DNA from: an uncultured Methanoregula sp.
Lineage (GTDB): Archaea; Halobacteriota; Methanomicrobia; Methanomicrobiales; Methanospirillaceae
Assembly: GCF_963677065.1 (NCBI RefSeq)
Contig: NZ_OY781872.1
Coordinates: forward strand, 3,120,001 to 3,173,737
DNA length: 53,737 bases
Reading direction: 5' to 3'
How positions within the stretch are numbered: position 1 is the first letter of the stretch; each line of letters starts with the position of its first letter. Below are positions 19,715 to 30,099 of the stretch, one piece after another. The notes beneath the pieces are model-generated. The model saw only the letters and a list, made by a program, of their open reading frames with translations. It searched no databases and had not been told where the DNA came from. Both the position numbers and the translations under genes were made by a program.

Positions 19715-20995
19715 TCAGCCGGTCACATTGCATTCGCGGCGCAGCAACGCCAGTGCGTCATGCATCTGGTAGTCGTGGTCGCTGGTAAGAAGGGCCTTCG
19801 CTTCCTGCACAAAGCTGTTCCACAAGCTCTCATAGTCGTTCCGGTGCACGGCAGGCGCATGTGCACGAATGAAATCGCTGGCAAGTGCGGGGTGCAAGCC
19901 GGCCTTGCGGACCTTGCGCACCAGGCTCGCTGCGGCTTTCTCGGTGAGCAGGGTTTTCTTGGGTACTCCGGCGGCCAGGCAGAGAAACAGCGTGAGCAGC
20001 GAATGCTCATCGTCGTTGCCCTGCACTGTGCGGATCCAGGTCTTGCTCGCAGGCGCGGGCGGCTCGCTCTCGGCGCCCCCCACGTCCAGGCTGCGGTGGT
20101 AATCGTCCAGTTCGGCCAGTGGGTCGTCGAGCAGGAAGTAGCGTGCCCTGAACGCGCCCAAGGGGCGCAGCAGCGTGCGCAGAGACACGGTTGCGTCCAG
20201 CAACCTGGGCAGATCGGCAAGAACCACAGCGCACTGGGCCTGCATCGCTGTGCGCAGGTCGGCGGGCAACCCCGGAGGAAGGCGCAGCTGCTGGGGCATC
20301 ACGGGCTTTTTTTTGCGCAGGGCCATGACCAGCTTCTCAAACGCCACAGCATGGGGCCACTCGCCCGCGTCACGGGAGCCAGGCGCCAGCACCTGCATCA
20401 GCAGGCCCGTGCGGATCACCGCCTCGGCATCCGCGCCCGCCGACTCCAACTCGTCCGTGTCCAGCCCGTACTGCTCTGCCAGCCACTCGGCAGCACCCAT
20501 GGCTTGGGCGATGTGGGTACGGCGCGCCAGCTCGGCCTGGTAGTCCGCATGGCTGCGCAACGACCAGGCAGCGAGGCGGGGAATCTCGGCGTCGGCATGG
20601 CCGGCCATGCCGAAATTGCTGCTCTCGGGCAGCGCGATCAAGCGCCGGAGCATGTCCGAACCGCCCTTCGACCGCGACAAAAAAGAGTGGTCGCGCAGCG
20701 AGATGGCCGCCTGTGTCAGATCGCCGCCGGTGGTGTCCAGCAGGTACAGGCTGATGAGGTTGACCATGCGGTCGCGCGCCTTCTCCAGCTCGGGACGCAG
20801 GAACTCGCTGCCGAAATAGCGCGCTATCTGCACGATGCCCTTGGGCGCATCGGCATCGATGGCCGCCATGCGCGACGCATCGAGGATGCCGTGCTTCACG
20901 CCGTGGACCAGGACCTTCTCCAGGAACGGACGCGCGTCGTGCAGTTGCAGGGCCTGTGCGGGCGTGGCGGCTCCGGTATCGGATGTGTCGGACAT
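19715..20995 (-). CDS. Uncharacterised protein, last gene of the J-domain operon
   Basis: A 426-residue protein that I do not recognise. It has no signal peptide or membrane span, so it is probably cytoplasmic. It is rich in predicted helices with many Ala, Leu, Arg and Asp residues (FLEKVLVHGVKHGILDASRM near the start; ARDRMVNLISLYLLDTTGG at about 75). No Walker, HTH or metal-cysteine motif is visible. Only two Cys residues occur in the middle and one near the end. The start at 20995 (MSDTSDTGAATPAQ) was chosen because the upstream extension is low-complexity and overlaps the previous gene. It follows that gene after 19 bases, suggesting co-transcription with the J-domain protein. Confidence 0.75.
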   Translation of the reverse strand: MSDTSDTGAATPAQALQLHDARPFLEKVLVHGVKHGILDASRMAAIDADAPKGIVQIARYFGSEFLRPELEKARDRMVNLISLYLLDTTGGDLTQAAISLRDHSFLSRSKGGSDMLRRLIALPESSNFGMAGHADAEIPRLAAWSLRSHADYQAELARRTHIAQAMGAAEWLAEQYGLDTDELESAGADAEAVIRTGLLMQVLAPGSRDAGEWPHAVAFEKLVMALRKKKPVMPQQLRLPPGLPADLRTAMQAQCAVVLADLPRLLDATVSLRTLLRPLGAFRARYFLLDDPLAELDDYHRSLDVGGAESEPPAPASKTWIRTVQGNDDEHSLLTLFLCLAAGVPKKTLLTEKAAASLVRKVRKAGLHPALASDFIRAHAPAVHRNDYESLWNSFVQEAKALLTSDHDYQMHDALALLRRECNVTG

Positions 20996-21014
20996 GGGGA
21001 CCCGTTTCTCGCGC

Positions 21015-21764
21015 TCAGATGGCGGATTCCTCGTCGGACGTGCGGGCGGCAGGCGTGGCCTTGCCGCGGTCGGTTTCACTGGTTTCAAACTTGCCGTCGT
21101 CCTCAGGCGCAGGCTCTTCGCCCTCGTCGAGCCCCATGTCATGGGCACGCGCCTTGGCGCGCAGCACCAGCAGCATTTCGATGAAAAGATCGCGGCACTC
21201 GTAGCGCAGCAGCCAGGCCATCTGCATCCAGTCACGGTCGGCCACCTCGTCCAGATCGATGCGGGGCTGCACGTAGCCTGACGCCAGCAGTTCGTCGTCG
21301 CTCAGCGTGAGGCCGTAGTCTTCGGTGGCATCGAACGTGCCGGTGCGCGCAAAGGCTTCGATGCGGCTCCACTTCTCGGCGAAATAGTTGGCGAGGGCCT
21401 CGCTGCCGCCTTCCAGGTCACCAATTGCTGTCAAAAATTCCACCGGATCTGCGTCGTCGCGAAACACCACGGCATTGACCATGTTGCGCAGGTGCGTGTG
21501 CGTGAGGTCCTTGTATTGCTTCTCGAGCACCATCGCGCGCGCAAACTGCTCAGGCGTGACCAGCATGTTCACCACGGACGCCTTGGAGTCGTCGTATTCA
21601 CGCATCACCGCCAGCACGTCCTTGGGTGCCAGTTGGTCCAGCACGACCATCAGAGCGTTGTCGCCTTCGGTATCGGCCAGGTCGGCCAGCGCCGCTTCGG
21701 CGCCAACGATGTCGCCGGCAGCAATCAGGCTGGTGGTTTTGGTGATAAGGGCCAGGTGGTTCAT
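21015..21764 (-). CDS. Uncharacterised helical protein of the J-domain operon
   Basis: A 249-residue predicted cytoplasmic protein without recognised family. The first 100 residues are strongly helical (MNHLALITKTTSLIAAGDIV, then LDQLAPKDVLAVMREYDDS). This pattern vaguely recalls MgtE-N/FliG-like alpha-superhelices, but the resemblance is too weak to claim. It ends with an acidic, charged low-complexity tail (GEEPAPEDDGKFETSETDRG). Start 21764 gives a normal N-terminus; the longer open frame overlaps the preceding gene. It is 22 bases downstream of the 191-residue gene. Confidence 0.72.
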   Translation of the reverse strand: MNHLALITKTTSLIAAGDIVGAEAALADLADTEGDNALMVVLDQLAPKDVLAVMREYDDSKASVVNMLVTPEQFARAMVLEKQYKDLTHTHLRNMVNAVVFRDDADPVEFLTAIGDLEGGSEALANYFAEKWSRIEAFARTGTFDATEDYGLTLSDDELLASGYVQPRIDLDEVADRDWMQMAWLLRYECRDLFIEMLLVLRAKARAHDMGLDEGEEPAPEDDGKFETSETDRGKATPAARTSDEESAI

Positions 21765-21786
21765 GGGCAGGGAGTCTCGGTCGTTC

Positions 21787-22362
21787 TCAATCTTTGCGGT
21801 CAAATCCAGCCTCGGCCAGCCAGTCGGAGCTGGCCTCCTCGCGGCTGCGGCTGTTGTGCGGGTCGGCGGCATCGTCGGCGCTCAGGGCGCTGTAATCGTC
21901 GTCATGCTCGGCGGCCTCTTCGTCTGTTTCGTCCTCGGCGGGGCCGTCGCCATGCGCGGCCGCTGGGGCCAGGCGGGCATGCTGGTGCAGATATTCAAGC
22001 CCCGCGGCCACCGCCATGAAGGTCGCTCCGCCTGGCTCGCGCAGCACGGTTTGCGCCAGGCCCGCCGCCCATGGCTCCAGCGATACGGCATCCGCGAGCG
22101 TGCCCCACCCTGGAATGCTGTCTGCGCCCCGGCTGAGCAAGTGCTCGATGGCAGAGGGCCGGGCAAAGCGGAAACCCTGGTGGAACACCACGGCCACCAT
22201 CTCGGGGGCAAGTTCCATCATCTTCACCAGAAAGCCAATTTCGGAGCGCTTTTCAGCAAGCCGCCGGCGCAGCACATCCTTGCCCTCCGAATCCGAAACC
22301 AGGTCGTCCAGCTCGGCCTGGTAGGCCGAGCGCAAGTCATGAAAATAAGGAGAAAGCTTCAC
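21787..22362 (-). CDS. Uncharacterised protein with acidic C-terminal tail, overlaps the J-domain gene
   Basis: A 191-residue protein I do not recognise. Residues 1-130 are helical (KLSPYFHDLRSAYQAELDD; EKRSEIGFLVKMMELAPEM). The last 55 residues are dominated by Asp, Glu and Ala (GPAEDETDEEAAEHDDDYSA), likely disordered. The start is GTG, whose GTGA overlaps the stop of the J-domain gene, implying translational coupling. There are no transmembrane or catalytic motifs visible. Confidence 0.75.
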   Translation of the reverse strand: MKLSPYFHDLRSAYQAELDDLVSDSEGKDVLRRRLAEKRSEIGFLVKMMELAPEMVAVVFHQGFRFARPSAIEHLLSRGADSIPGWGTLADAVSLEPWAAGLAQTVLREPGGATFMAVAAGLEYLHQHARLAPAAAHGDGPAEDETDEEAAEHDDDYSALSADDAADPHNSRSREEASSDWLAEAGFDRKD

Positions 22363-22643
22363 GGGGAAAAAATACTGTGGGAATAGGTTTGCCAGATTTC
22401 GCGCGCAGTCTGTAGCGGGTCGTCCAGCAGGTTGCGGCGCCGGTTGTCGTCATAGGCCTTGCGCGCGTCTTCGTCGGAAAGCACTTCATAGGCCTTTTGC
22501 ACCGCCTGGAATCGCTGCGCGGCGTCGGGCGCGTCATTCTTGTCAGGGTGGTAGAACGACGCCTTCTGGCGAAAGGCCTTCTTGATGTCGGCCAACGATG
22601 CGTTGGCGCCCAGCCCGAGGGCGGCGTAGTGGTCTGCGGTCAT
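22359..22643 (-). CDS. Minimal J-domain (DnaJ-like) co-chaperone
   Basis: A 94-residue protein that is almost only a J domain. HYAALGLGANASLADIKKAF, YHPDKND with the essential HPD tripeptide, and AVQKAYEVLSDEDARKAYD cover helices I-IV. There is no Gly/Phe region, zinc finger or client-binding domain, so any target specificity must come from partners. J domains stimulate ATP hydrolysis by DnaK/Hsp70. It is coupled to the next gene by a 4-base overlap. The open frame extends 17 codons upstream, but MTADHYAALGL is the natural start. Confidence 0.88.
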   Translation of the reverse strand: MTADHYAALGLGANASLADIKKAFRQKASFYHPDKNDAPDAAQRFQAVQKAYEVLSDEDARKAYDDNRRRNLLDDPLQTAREIWQTYSHSIFSP

Positions 22644-22708
22644 GGAAGCTCGGCGTACAAGGGCGGTGGTGCTGCGCCGATGGGCACAGCACACCAGCGC
22701 GACGGCAC

Positions 22709-23422
22709 TCAGCCGCCCAGGCTCACGAAAACGTTCTGCACGTCGTCGTTGGCATCGATGGCGGCCAGGAAGCTCTCGACTTCTTCGAGTTGCTCTGGCG
22801 AAAGGCTGGCCGGATCGACCGGGTTCTTGGGCTTGTAGCCAAGCTTGGCCGACAGCACCGTGAAACCGTGCGCGGGCAGTGCGCGGCTGACCAGGTCCAG
22901 GTCGGTCGGGTCGGTCCAGAACGTGGTGGTGCCCTCTTCGTCACCCTCCTCGAAATCCTGTGCGCCCGCCTCGATGGCGGCAAGTTCGGGGTCAGCACCG
23001 GGAGTGGCCGGTTCCGCCTCGATCATGCCCACGTGGTTGAAGTCCCAGGCCACCGACCCCGAGGTGCCCAGCTGGCCCTTGCGAAACAGCACGCGCATCT
23101 CCGGCGCCGTGCGGTTGACGTTGTCGGTCAGGCACTCAACCATCACCGCCACCTGGTGCGGCGCGAAGCCTTCGTAGATGACGTGTTCATAGTTGACCGC
23201 ATCCGCGCCCGTGCCCGAACCCTTCTTGATGGCCCGCTCGAGCGTGTCCTTGGGCATGGACACTTTGCGGGCCTGCTCGACCACGAGGCGCAGGCGCGCG
23301 TTGGTGGCGGGGTCGGCCCCGCTGCGCGCGGCCACCATGATTTCCTTGGCGAGCTTGCCGAACAGCTTGCCTCTGGCATCTGCGACTTGTGCCTTGCCTT
23401 TTGCTTTCCACTGGGCGCCCAT
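22709..23422 (-). CDS. YebC/PmpR family protein, copy 2
   Basis: A 237-residue second YebC-family protein. It starts [20 protein letters not shown] instead of [10 protein letters not shown], like the YeeN/YebC2 subgroup. [26 protein letters not shown] and [20 protein letters not shown] are family hallmarks. The start at 23422 has AGGA about eight bases upstream. It lies 65 bases upstream of the J-domain gene in the same direction, so it may head that operon. It differs clearly from the copy at 6751-7470, making it a paralogue rather than a recent duplicate. Confidence 0.92.
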   Translation of the reverse strand: MGAQWKAKGKAQVADARGKLFGKLAKEIMVAARSGADPATNARLRLVVEQARKVSMPKDTLERAIKKGSGTGADAVNYEHVIYEGFAPHQVAVMVECLTDNVNRTAPEMRVLFRKGQLGTSGSVAWDFNHVGMIEAEPATPGADPELAAIEAGAQDFEEGDEEGTTTFWTDPTDLDLVSRALPAHGFTVLSAKLGYKPKNPVDPASLSPEQLEEVESFLAAIDANDDVQNVFVSLGG

Positions 23423-23712
23423 GGCTGAATTCCTAGGTGTTGTGGCGCTCGGTGGCGCCTGGTTTTTGGTGTTGGGAGCGAACGCACGCACGCTCGTGCC
23501 AAAAGCCCGGGCGTGCAGCCGAACTCTCTAGCGTACCACCGGCGGATTCCCGCAACGGTTTTCAGGTCAGCTGCGGGTGGCAGCGATGCCGTACAGGCCC
23601 CGGCCAAAAGCGCTCAGGCCCGAAACCCCAAACGACCCCAAGTGTCTGCGCGCGGCCGGGGTATTCTTCAGGCTTCCCCGTCCTTAAACATCTCCCCGCG
23701 GAGTTATTTCCC

Positions 23713-24942
23713 TTGCTCAATACCCTCTGGCTGGGATTCTTCGTCACCGCGGCCATTGCCGCGCTGGGCCAATGGCTCGTCGCAGGCAATGCCCAGGTCT
23801 TTGCCGCCATGGTCGAGGCGCTGTTCGCCATGGCCAAGCTTTCGGTCGAGGTGATGGTGCTGCTGTTCGGCACGCTCACGCTGTGGCTGGGATTTCTGCG
23901 CATTGCCGAAAAAGCGGGCATCGTGGATGCGCTGGCGCGCTGGCTGGCGCCGCTGTTCGCACGGCTGATGCCTGGCGTGCCGCGCGGCCACCCTGCCCTG
24001 GGCCTGATGACGCTGAACTTCGCCGCCAACGCCCTCGGGCTGGACAACGCCGCAACGCCCATGGGCCTCAAGGCAATGCGCGCGCTGCAAGAGCTGAACC
24101 CCCGGCCCGACACCGCAACCAATGCGCAGATCCTGTTTCTGGTGCTGAACGCGTCTTCGCTCACGCTGCTGCCGGTGACCGTCTTCATGTACCGCATGCA
24201 ACAGGGCGCCCCCGACCCGACGCTGGTGTTTCTGCCCATCCTGCTGGCCACCTCGGCCTCGACGCTGGTAGGCCTGCTCAGCGTGGCCGCGGTGCAGCGG
24301 CTGCCGCTGCTGAGCCCGGTGGTCCTCGCCTACCTGCTGCCGGTGGCACTGCTGCTGGGCGGCTTCATGGCCCTGCTTGCCACGCTGAGTTCGGCCGCGC
24401 TGGCCCAGCTGTCGTCCCTGCTGGGCAACCTGACGCTGTTTGCGCTGGTCATGCTGTTCGTCGGCGTGGGCGCCTGGCGCAAGGTGGCGGTGTACGAGGC
24501 CTTCATCGAAGGCGCCAAAGAAGGCTTCGAGGTAGCCAAGGGTCTGCTGCCCTACCTTGTGGCCATGCTGTGCGCCGTGGGGGTGTTCCGCGCTTCGGGG
24601 GCGCTGGGCTACGCGCTCGACGCCATCCGCTGGGGCGTGGATGTGCTGGGGTGGGACGCCCGCTTCGTGGACGCACTGCCCACGGCCCTCGTCAAGCCGT
24701 TCTCCGGCAGCGCAGCGCGCGCCATGCTGATCGAAACCATGCAGAGCCAGGGCGTGGACAGCTTCGCGGCGCTGGCCGCGGCCACCATCCAGGGCAGCAC
24801 CGAGACCACCTTCTATGTGCTGGCGGTGTATTTCGGGGCAGTGGGCATCCAGCGGGCACGCCATGCAGTGGCCTGCGCCCTGCTGGCCGAACTGGCGGGT
24901 GTGGTGGCCGCCATCGTGGTGTGCTACCGGTTCTTTGGCTGA
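23713..24942 (+). CDS. Nucleoside-recognition (Gate) domain membrane protein, SpmA-SpmB fusion-like
   Basis: A 409-residue integral membrane protein with about ten hydrophobic segments and two copies of the nucleoside-recognition/Gate domain (roughly residues 45-155 and 265-390). Typical pieces are LNFAANALGLDNAATPMGLK in the first half and TALVKPFSGSAARAMLIE and IQGSTETTFYVLAVYFGAVG in the second. This equals SpmA plus SpmB in one chain. The start is TTG at 23713, eight bases after GGAG; there is no upstream ATG with family similarity. Transport of a nucleoside-like or other solute is suspected, but the substrate is unknown. Confidence 0.88.
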   Translation: MLNTLWLGFFVTAAIAALGQWLVAGNAQVFAAMVEALFAMAKLSVEVMVLLFGTLTLWLGFLRIAEKAGIVDALARWLAPLFARLMPGVPRGHPALGLMTLNFAANALGLDNAATPMGLKAMRALQELNPRPDTATNAQILFLVLNASSLTLLPVTVFMYRMQQGAPDPTLVFLPILLATSASTLVGLLSVAAVQRLPLLSPVVLAYLLPVALLLGGFMALLATLSSAALAQLSSLLGNLTLFALVMLFVGVGAWRKVAVYEAFIEGAKEGFEVAKGLLPYLVAMLCAVGVFRASGALGYALDAIRWGVDVLGWDARFVDALPTALVKPFSGSAARAMLIETMQSQGVDSFAALAAATIQGSTETTFYVLAVYFGAVGIQRARHAVACALLAELAGVVAAIVVCYRFFG

Positions 24943-25081
24943 TTTTTACGCCAAATTGGCCGCTTGCGCTTTCCAGTGCTGCGCCAACAGCTATCAATTC
25001 ATGAGCAAATAGACTCCATGGTGGCGCGCCCCGCCCTGGTCAACCCGTCCTGCCACAGCATCGTCGAAAGCCCCAACGCGA

Positions 25082-26410
<1,329 letters not shown>

Positions 26411-26520
26411 GCCTGGGGGGTGTGCTTCGACGGCGCCCATTGTGGCAAAAAAGGCCTGGTGCTCGGGCGCGCATGTCGGAGCAGGGAAGGCGATGTAGGC
26501 AGGTGCCGTGCCCACCGCCC

Positions 26521-26574
26521 GTTCCCGTTCCCGTTCCCGTTCCCGTTCCCGTTCCCGTTCCCGTTCCCGTTCCC
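26521..26574. repeat. Simple sequence repeat (GTTCCC)9
   Basis: Nine perfect, uninterrupted copies of a 6-bp unit (54 bp), lying about 110 bases upstream of the kinase start on its 5' side and about 190 bases before the sigma-54 promoter of the aldehyde dehydrogenase operon. Length variation by slippage would occur in 6-bp steps, changing promoter or operator spacing rather than reading frame. Confidence 0.95.
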
Positions 26575-26583
26575 GGCGGCCAC

Positions 26584-26660
26584 TGTGCCACGGCTGTCAC
26601 ACCCCTGCTCCGAAACGGAACACCCGGCACACCTTGCGGCGGCCGTGTGCAGCCGGCACA
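26584..26660. promoter_or_regulatory. Two TGTG...CACA inverted repeats, candidate upstream activator sites
   Basis: TGTGCC-N6-GTCACA (26584-26601) and TGTGC-N5-GCACA (26646-26660) lie about 110-185 bases upstream of the sigma-54 promoter, the normal distance for enhancer sites of sigma-54 activators. AcoR-type regulators bind dyads, so these are candidates. The two spacings differ, which weakens the case. Confidence 0.4.
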
Positions 26661-26766
26661 GCCCAGCCGCACCCCACTGGGGTTTCCCCTAACCGCCCTC
26701 GTGCAACGCGCATGAAATCTGGCGTGCGCCGCGCCGGGCTGGCATCTGGGGCAACCAGCGAGCGCG

Positions 26767-26782
26767 TTGGCACGCCGCTTGC
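26767..26782 (+). promoter_or_regulatory. Sigma-54 (RpoN) promoter of the aldehyde/alcohol dehydrogenase operon
   Basis: TTGGCACGCCGCTTGC contains TGGCAC-N5-TTGC, an exact match to the -24/-12 consensus with correct spacing. It lies 73 bases upstream of the aldehyde dehydrogenase ATG and points toward it. A sigma-54 activator of the AcoR type is encoded at the far end of the same cluster, which supports function. Confidence 0.88.
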
Positions 26783-26855
26783 GCAATGCACAGTGCCTGC
26801 GCAGCCCCCGCTGTGCAGCAACCCGGTTCAACGCAAACCCTCAGGAGACATCACC

Positions 26856-28376
<1,521 letters not shown>

Positions 28377-28391
28377 GCCGATGCAACCCGT

Positions 28392-28422
28392 GCCGGGGCC
28401 TCTGACCGAAGCCCCGGCTTTT
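28392..28422 (+). terminator. Intra-operon hairpin with T-run after aldehyde dehydrogenase
   Basis: GCCGGGGC and GCCCCGGC form a perfect 8-bp stem with an 11-base loop, followed by TTTT. It begins 15 bases after the stop codon. It may attenuate read-through into the alcohol dehydrogenase or protect the upstream message. Confidence 0.75.
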
Positions 28423-28450
28423 CACCATTCCCCTTTTCAGGAGTTGATGC

Positions 28451-29482
28451 ATGACCCGCACCACCATGAAGGCTGCCGTAGTCCGGGAGTTTGGCAAGCC
28501 GCTGCGCATCGAAGAAGTGCCCGTACCCGTGCCGGACGACAACCAGATCCTCGTGAAGATCGAGGCTTCTGGCGTATGCCACACCGATCTGCACGCGGCC
28601 GAAGGCGACTGGCCCGTCAAGCCGCAGCCGCCCTTCATCCCCGGGCATGAGGGCGTGGGTTTCGTGGCCGCGATCGGGCGCGGGGTCAAGCACGTCAAGG
28701 AGGGCGACCGTGTGGGCGTGCCCTGGCTGCACTCGGCCTGCGGTTACTGCACGCACTGCCTGGGCGGCTGGGAAACGCTGTGCGAATCGCAGTCCAATAC
28801 CGGCTATTCGGTCAACGGCGGCTTCGCCGACTATGCGCTGGCCGACCCGAACTACGTGGGACATCTGCCCAAGGACATTGGCTTTGTGGACATCGCGCCG
28901 GTGCTGTGCGCCGGCGTCACGGTGTACAAGGGCCTCAAGGTCACCGATACGCGGCCGGGCGACTGGGTGGCCATCTCGGGTATCGGCGGGCTGGGGCACA
29001 TGGCGGTGCAGTACGCCAAGGCCATGGGTCTGAACGTGGCGGCCGTGGATGTGGAAGACGAGAAGCTCGAACTGGCCCGCACGCTCGGTGCCAGCGTCAC
29101 CGTCAATGCCCGCAACACCGACCCGGCGGCCTTCCTGCAAAAGGAGATCGGCGGCGCCCACGGCGCGCTGGTGACGGCAGTGTCGCCCAAGGCGTTTGAA
29201 CAGGCACTGGGCATGGTGCGACGTGGCGGAACCGTGTCGCTCAATGGCCTGCCGCCGGGCAACTTCCCGCTGTCGATCTTCGACATGGTGCTGCGCGGCG
29301 TGACCGTGCGCGGCTCCATCGTGGGCTCCCGGCTCGATCTGCAGGAGTCGCTCGATTTTGCCGCGCGCGGGCAGGTGCGGGCCACCGTCTCCACCGAAAA
29401 GCTGGAGAACATCAACGACGTGTTCGAGCGCATGCGCAAAGGCCAGATCCAGGGACGCGTCGTCATCGACATGGCTGCATGA
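28451..29482 (+). CDS. adhP: Zinc-dependent alcohol dehydrogenase, AdhP type
   Basis: A 343-residue medium-chain dehydrogenase converting primary alcohols to aldehydes with NAD. Catalytic zinc ligands are Cys in EASGVCHTDLH, His in FIPGHEGVG and a later Cys (VLCAGVT). The structural zinc site is complete (four Cys in ACGYCTHCLGGWETLC). The NAD fold shows ISGIGGLGHMAVQYAKAMG. CAGGAG precedes the ATG at 28451. Together with the upstream aldehyde dehydrogenase it would take ethanol to acetate. The stop overlaps the next start by four bases (ATGA). Confidence 0.94.
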   Translation: MTRTTMKAAVVREFGKPLRIEEVPVPVPDDNQILVKIEASGVCHTDLHAAEGDWPVKPQPPFIPGHEGVGFVAAIGRGVKHVKEGDRVGVPWLHSACGYCTHCLGGWETLCESQSNTGYSVNGGFADYALADPNYVGHLPKDIGFVDIAPVLCAGVTVYKGLKVTDTRPGDWVAISGIGGLGHMAVQYAKAMGLNVAAVDVEDEKLELARTLGASVTVNARNTDPAAFLQKEIGGAHGALVTAVSPKAFEQALGMVRRGGTVSLNGLPPGNFPLSIFDMVLRGVTVRGSIVGSRLDLQESLDFAARGQVRATVSTEKLENINDVFERMRKGQIQGRVVIDMAA

Positions 29483-29853
29483 CCATGCCCACCCCGCCCT
29501 CTCGGGTGTCTGCCACGCCGCAGGCCATCGACCTCATCGAGCGCCTGCAGGCCCGGCACGGGCCGGTGCTGTTCCATCAATCGGGGGGGTGCTGCGATGG
29601 CAGCGCTCCCATGTGCTTTGCAGCCGCCGAATTCGCCATCGGAGACAGCGACGTACTGCTGGGCCATCTCGCCGGCGCACCGGTGTACGTGGGCCAGGCG
29701 CAGTTCACCTACTGGCAGCACACCCAACTCATCATCGATGCCGTACCGGGGCATGGCGCCATGTTTTCTCTCGACGGAGGTACCGGTCTGCATTTCGTGG
29801 CCCGGCCCCGGCCCTGGAGCGACGAGGAATCCAACGCTCTCGCAAGCCCTTGA
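29479..29853 (+). CDS. DUF779 family protein
   Basis: A 124-residue protein of DUF779, a family repeatedly found beside aldehyde dehydrogenase genes. VLFHQSGGCCDGSAPMCF near residue 31 is the family core, with clustered cysteines suggesting metal or cofactor binding, and VYVGQAQFTYWQHTQLIID follows. The start overlaps the adhP stop by four bases, so it is translated with the dehydrogenase. Function is unknown; a helper role for the aldehyde dehydrogenase is inference from neighbourhood. Confidence 0.9.
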   Translation: MTMPTPPSRVSATPQAIDLIERLQARHGPVLFHQSGGCCDGSAPMCFAAAEFAIGDSDVLLGHLAGAPVYVGQAQFTYWQHTQLIIDAVPGHGAMFSLDGGTGLHFVARPRPWSDEESNALASP

Positions 29854-30099
29854 TGCCCAGGGCGAGCGATGCACTCTGCACAACAGAACGGATTGGCGTG
29901 ATACACCGCGCGCCGCTTCTCCCCCGAAAAATCCCTGGACTTGAAGGCTTTGTGCGGCGCGCATGCGGGCCCCACACTGCGCGGCGAACGCCCAAAGAGC
30001 TCGCCGGGGCCATGCTGCGGACCATGGCAGCGGGCCCACGCCGGCGCCGAGCCCAATGGGTCCCGTTCGCCCCGAAGGCGCAACCGGCGCGCCGCCCTT

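Noticed and set aside
26521..26574. GTTCCC array considered as a CRISPR or protein-coding repeat
   Set aside because: Units are 6 bp without spacers, and neither flanking gene's frame includes it.
26508..26855. Arg-Ser repeat N-terminal extension of the aldehyde dehydrogenase through the GTTCCC array
   Set aside because: The true start has CAGGAG at the right distance and matches the family. The sigma-54 promoter lies inside the extension.
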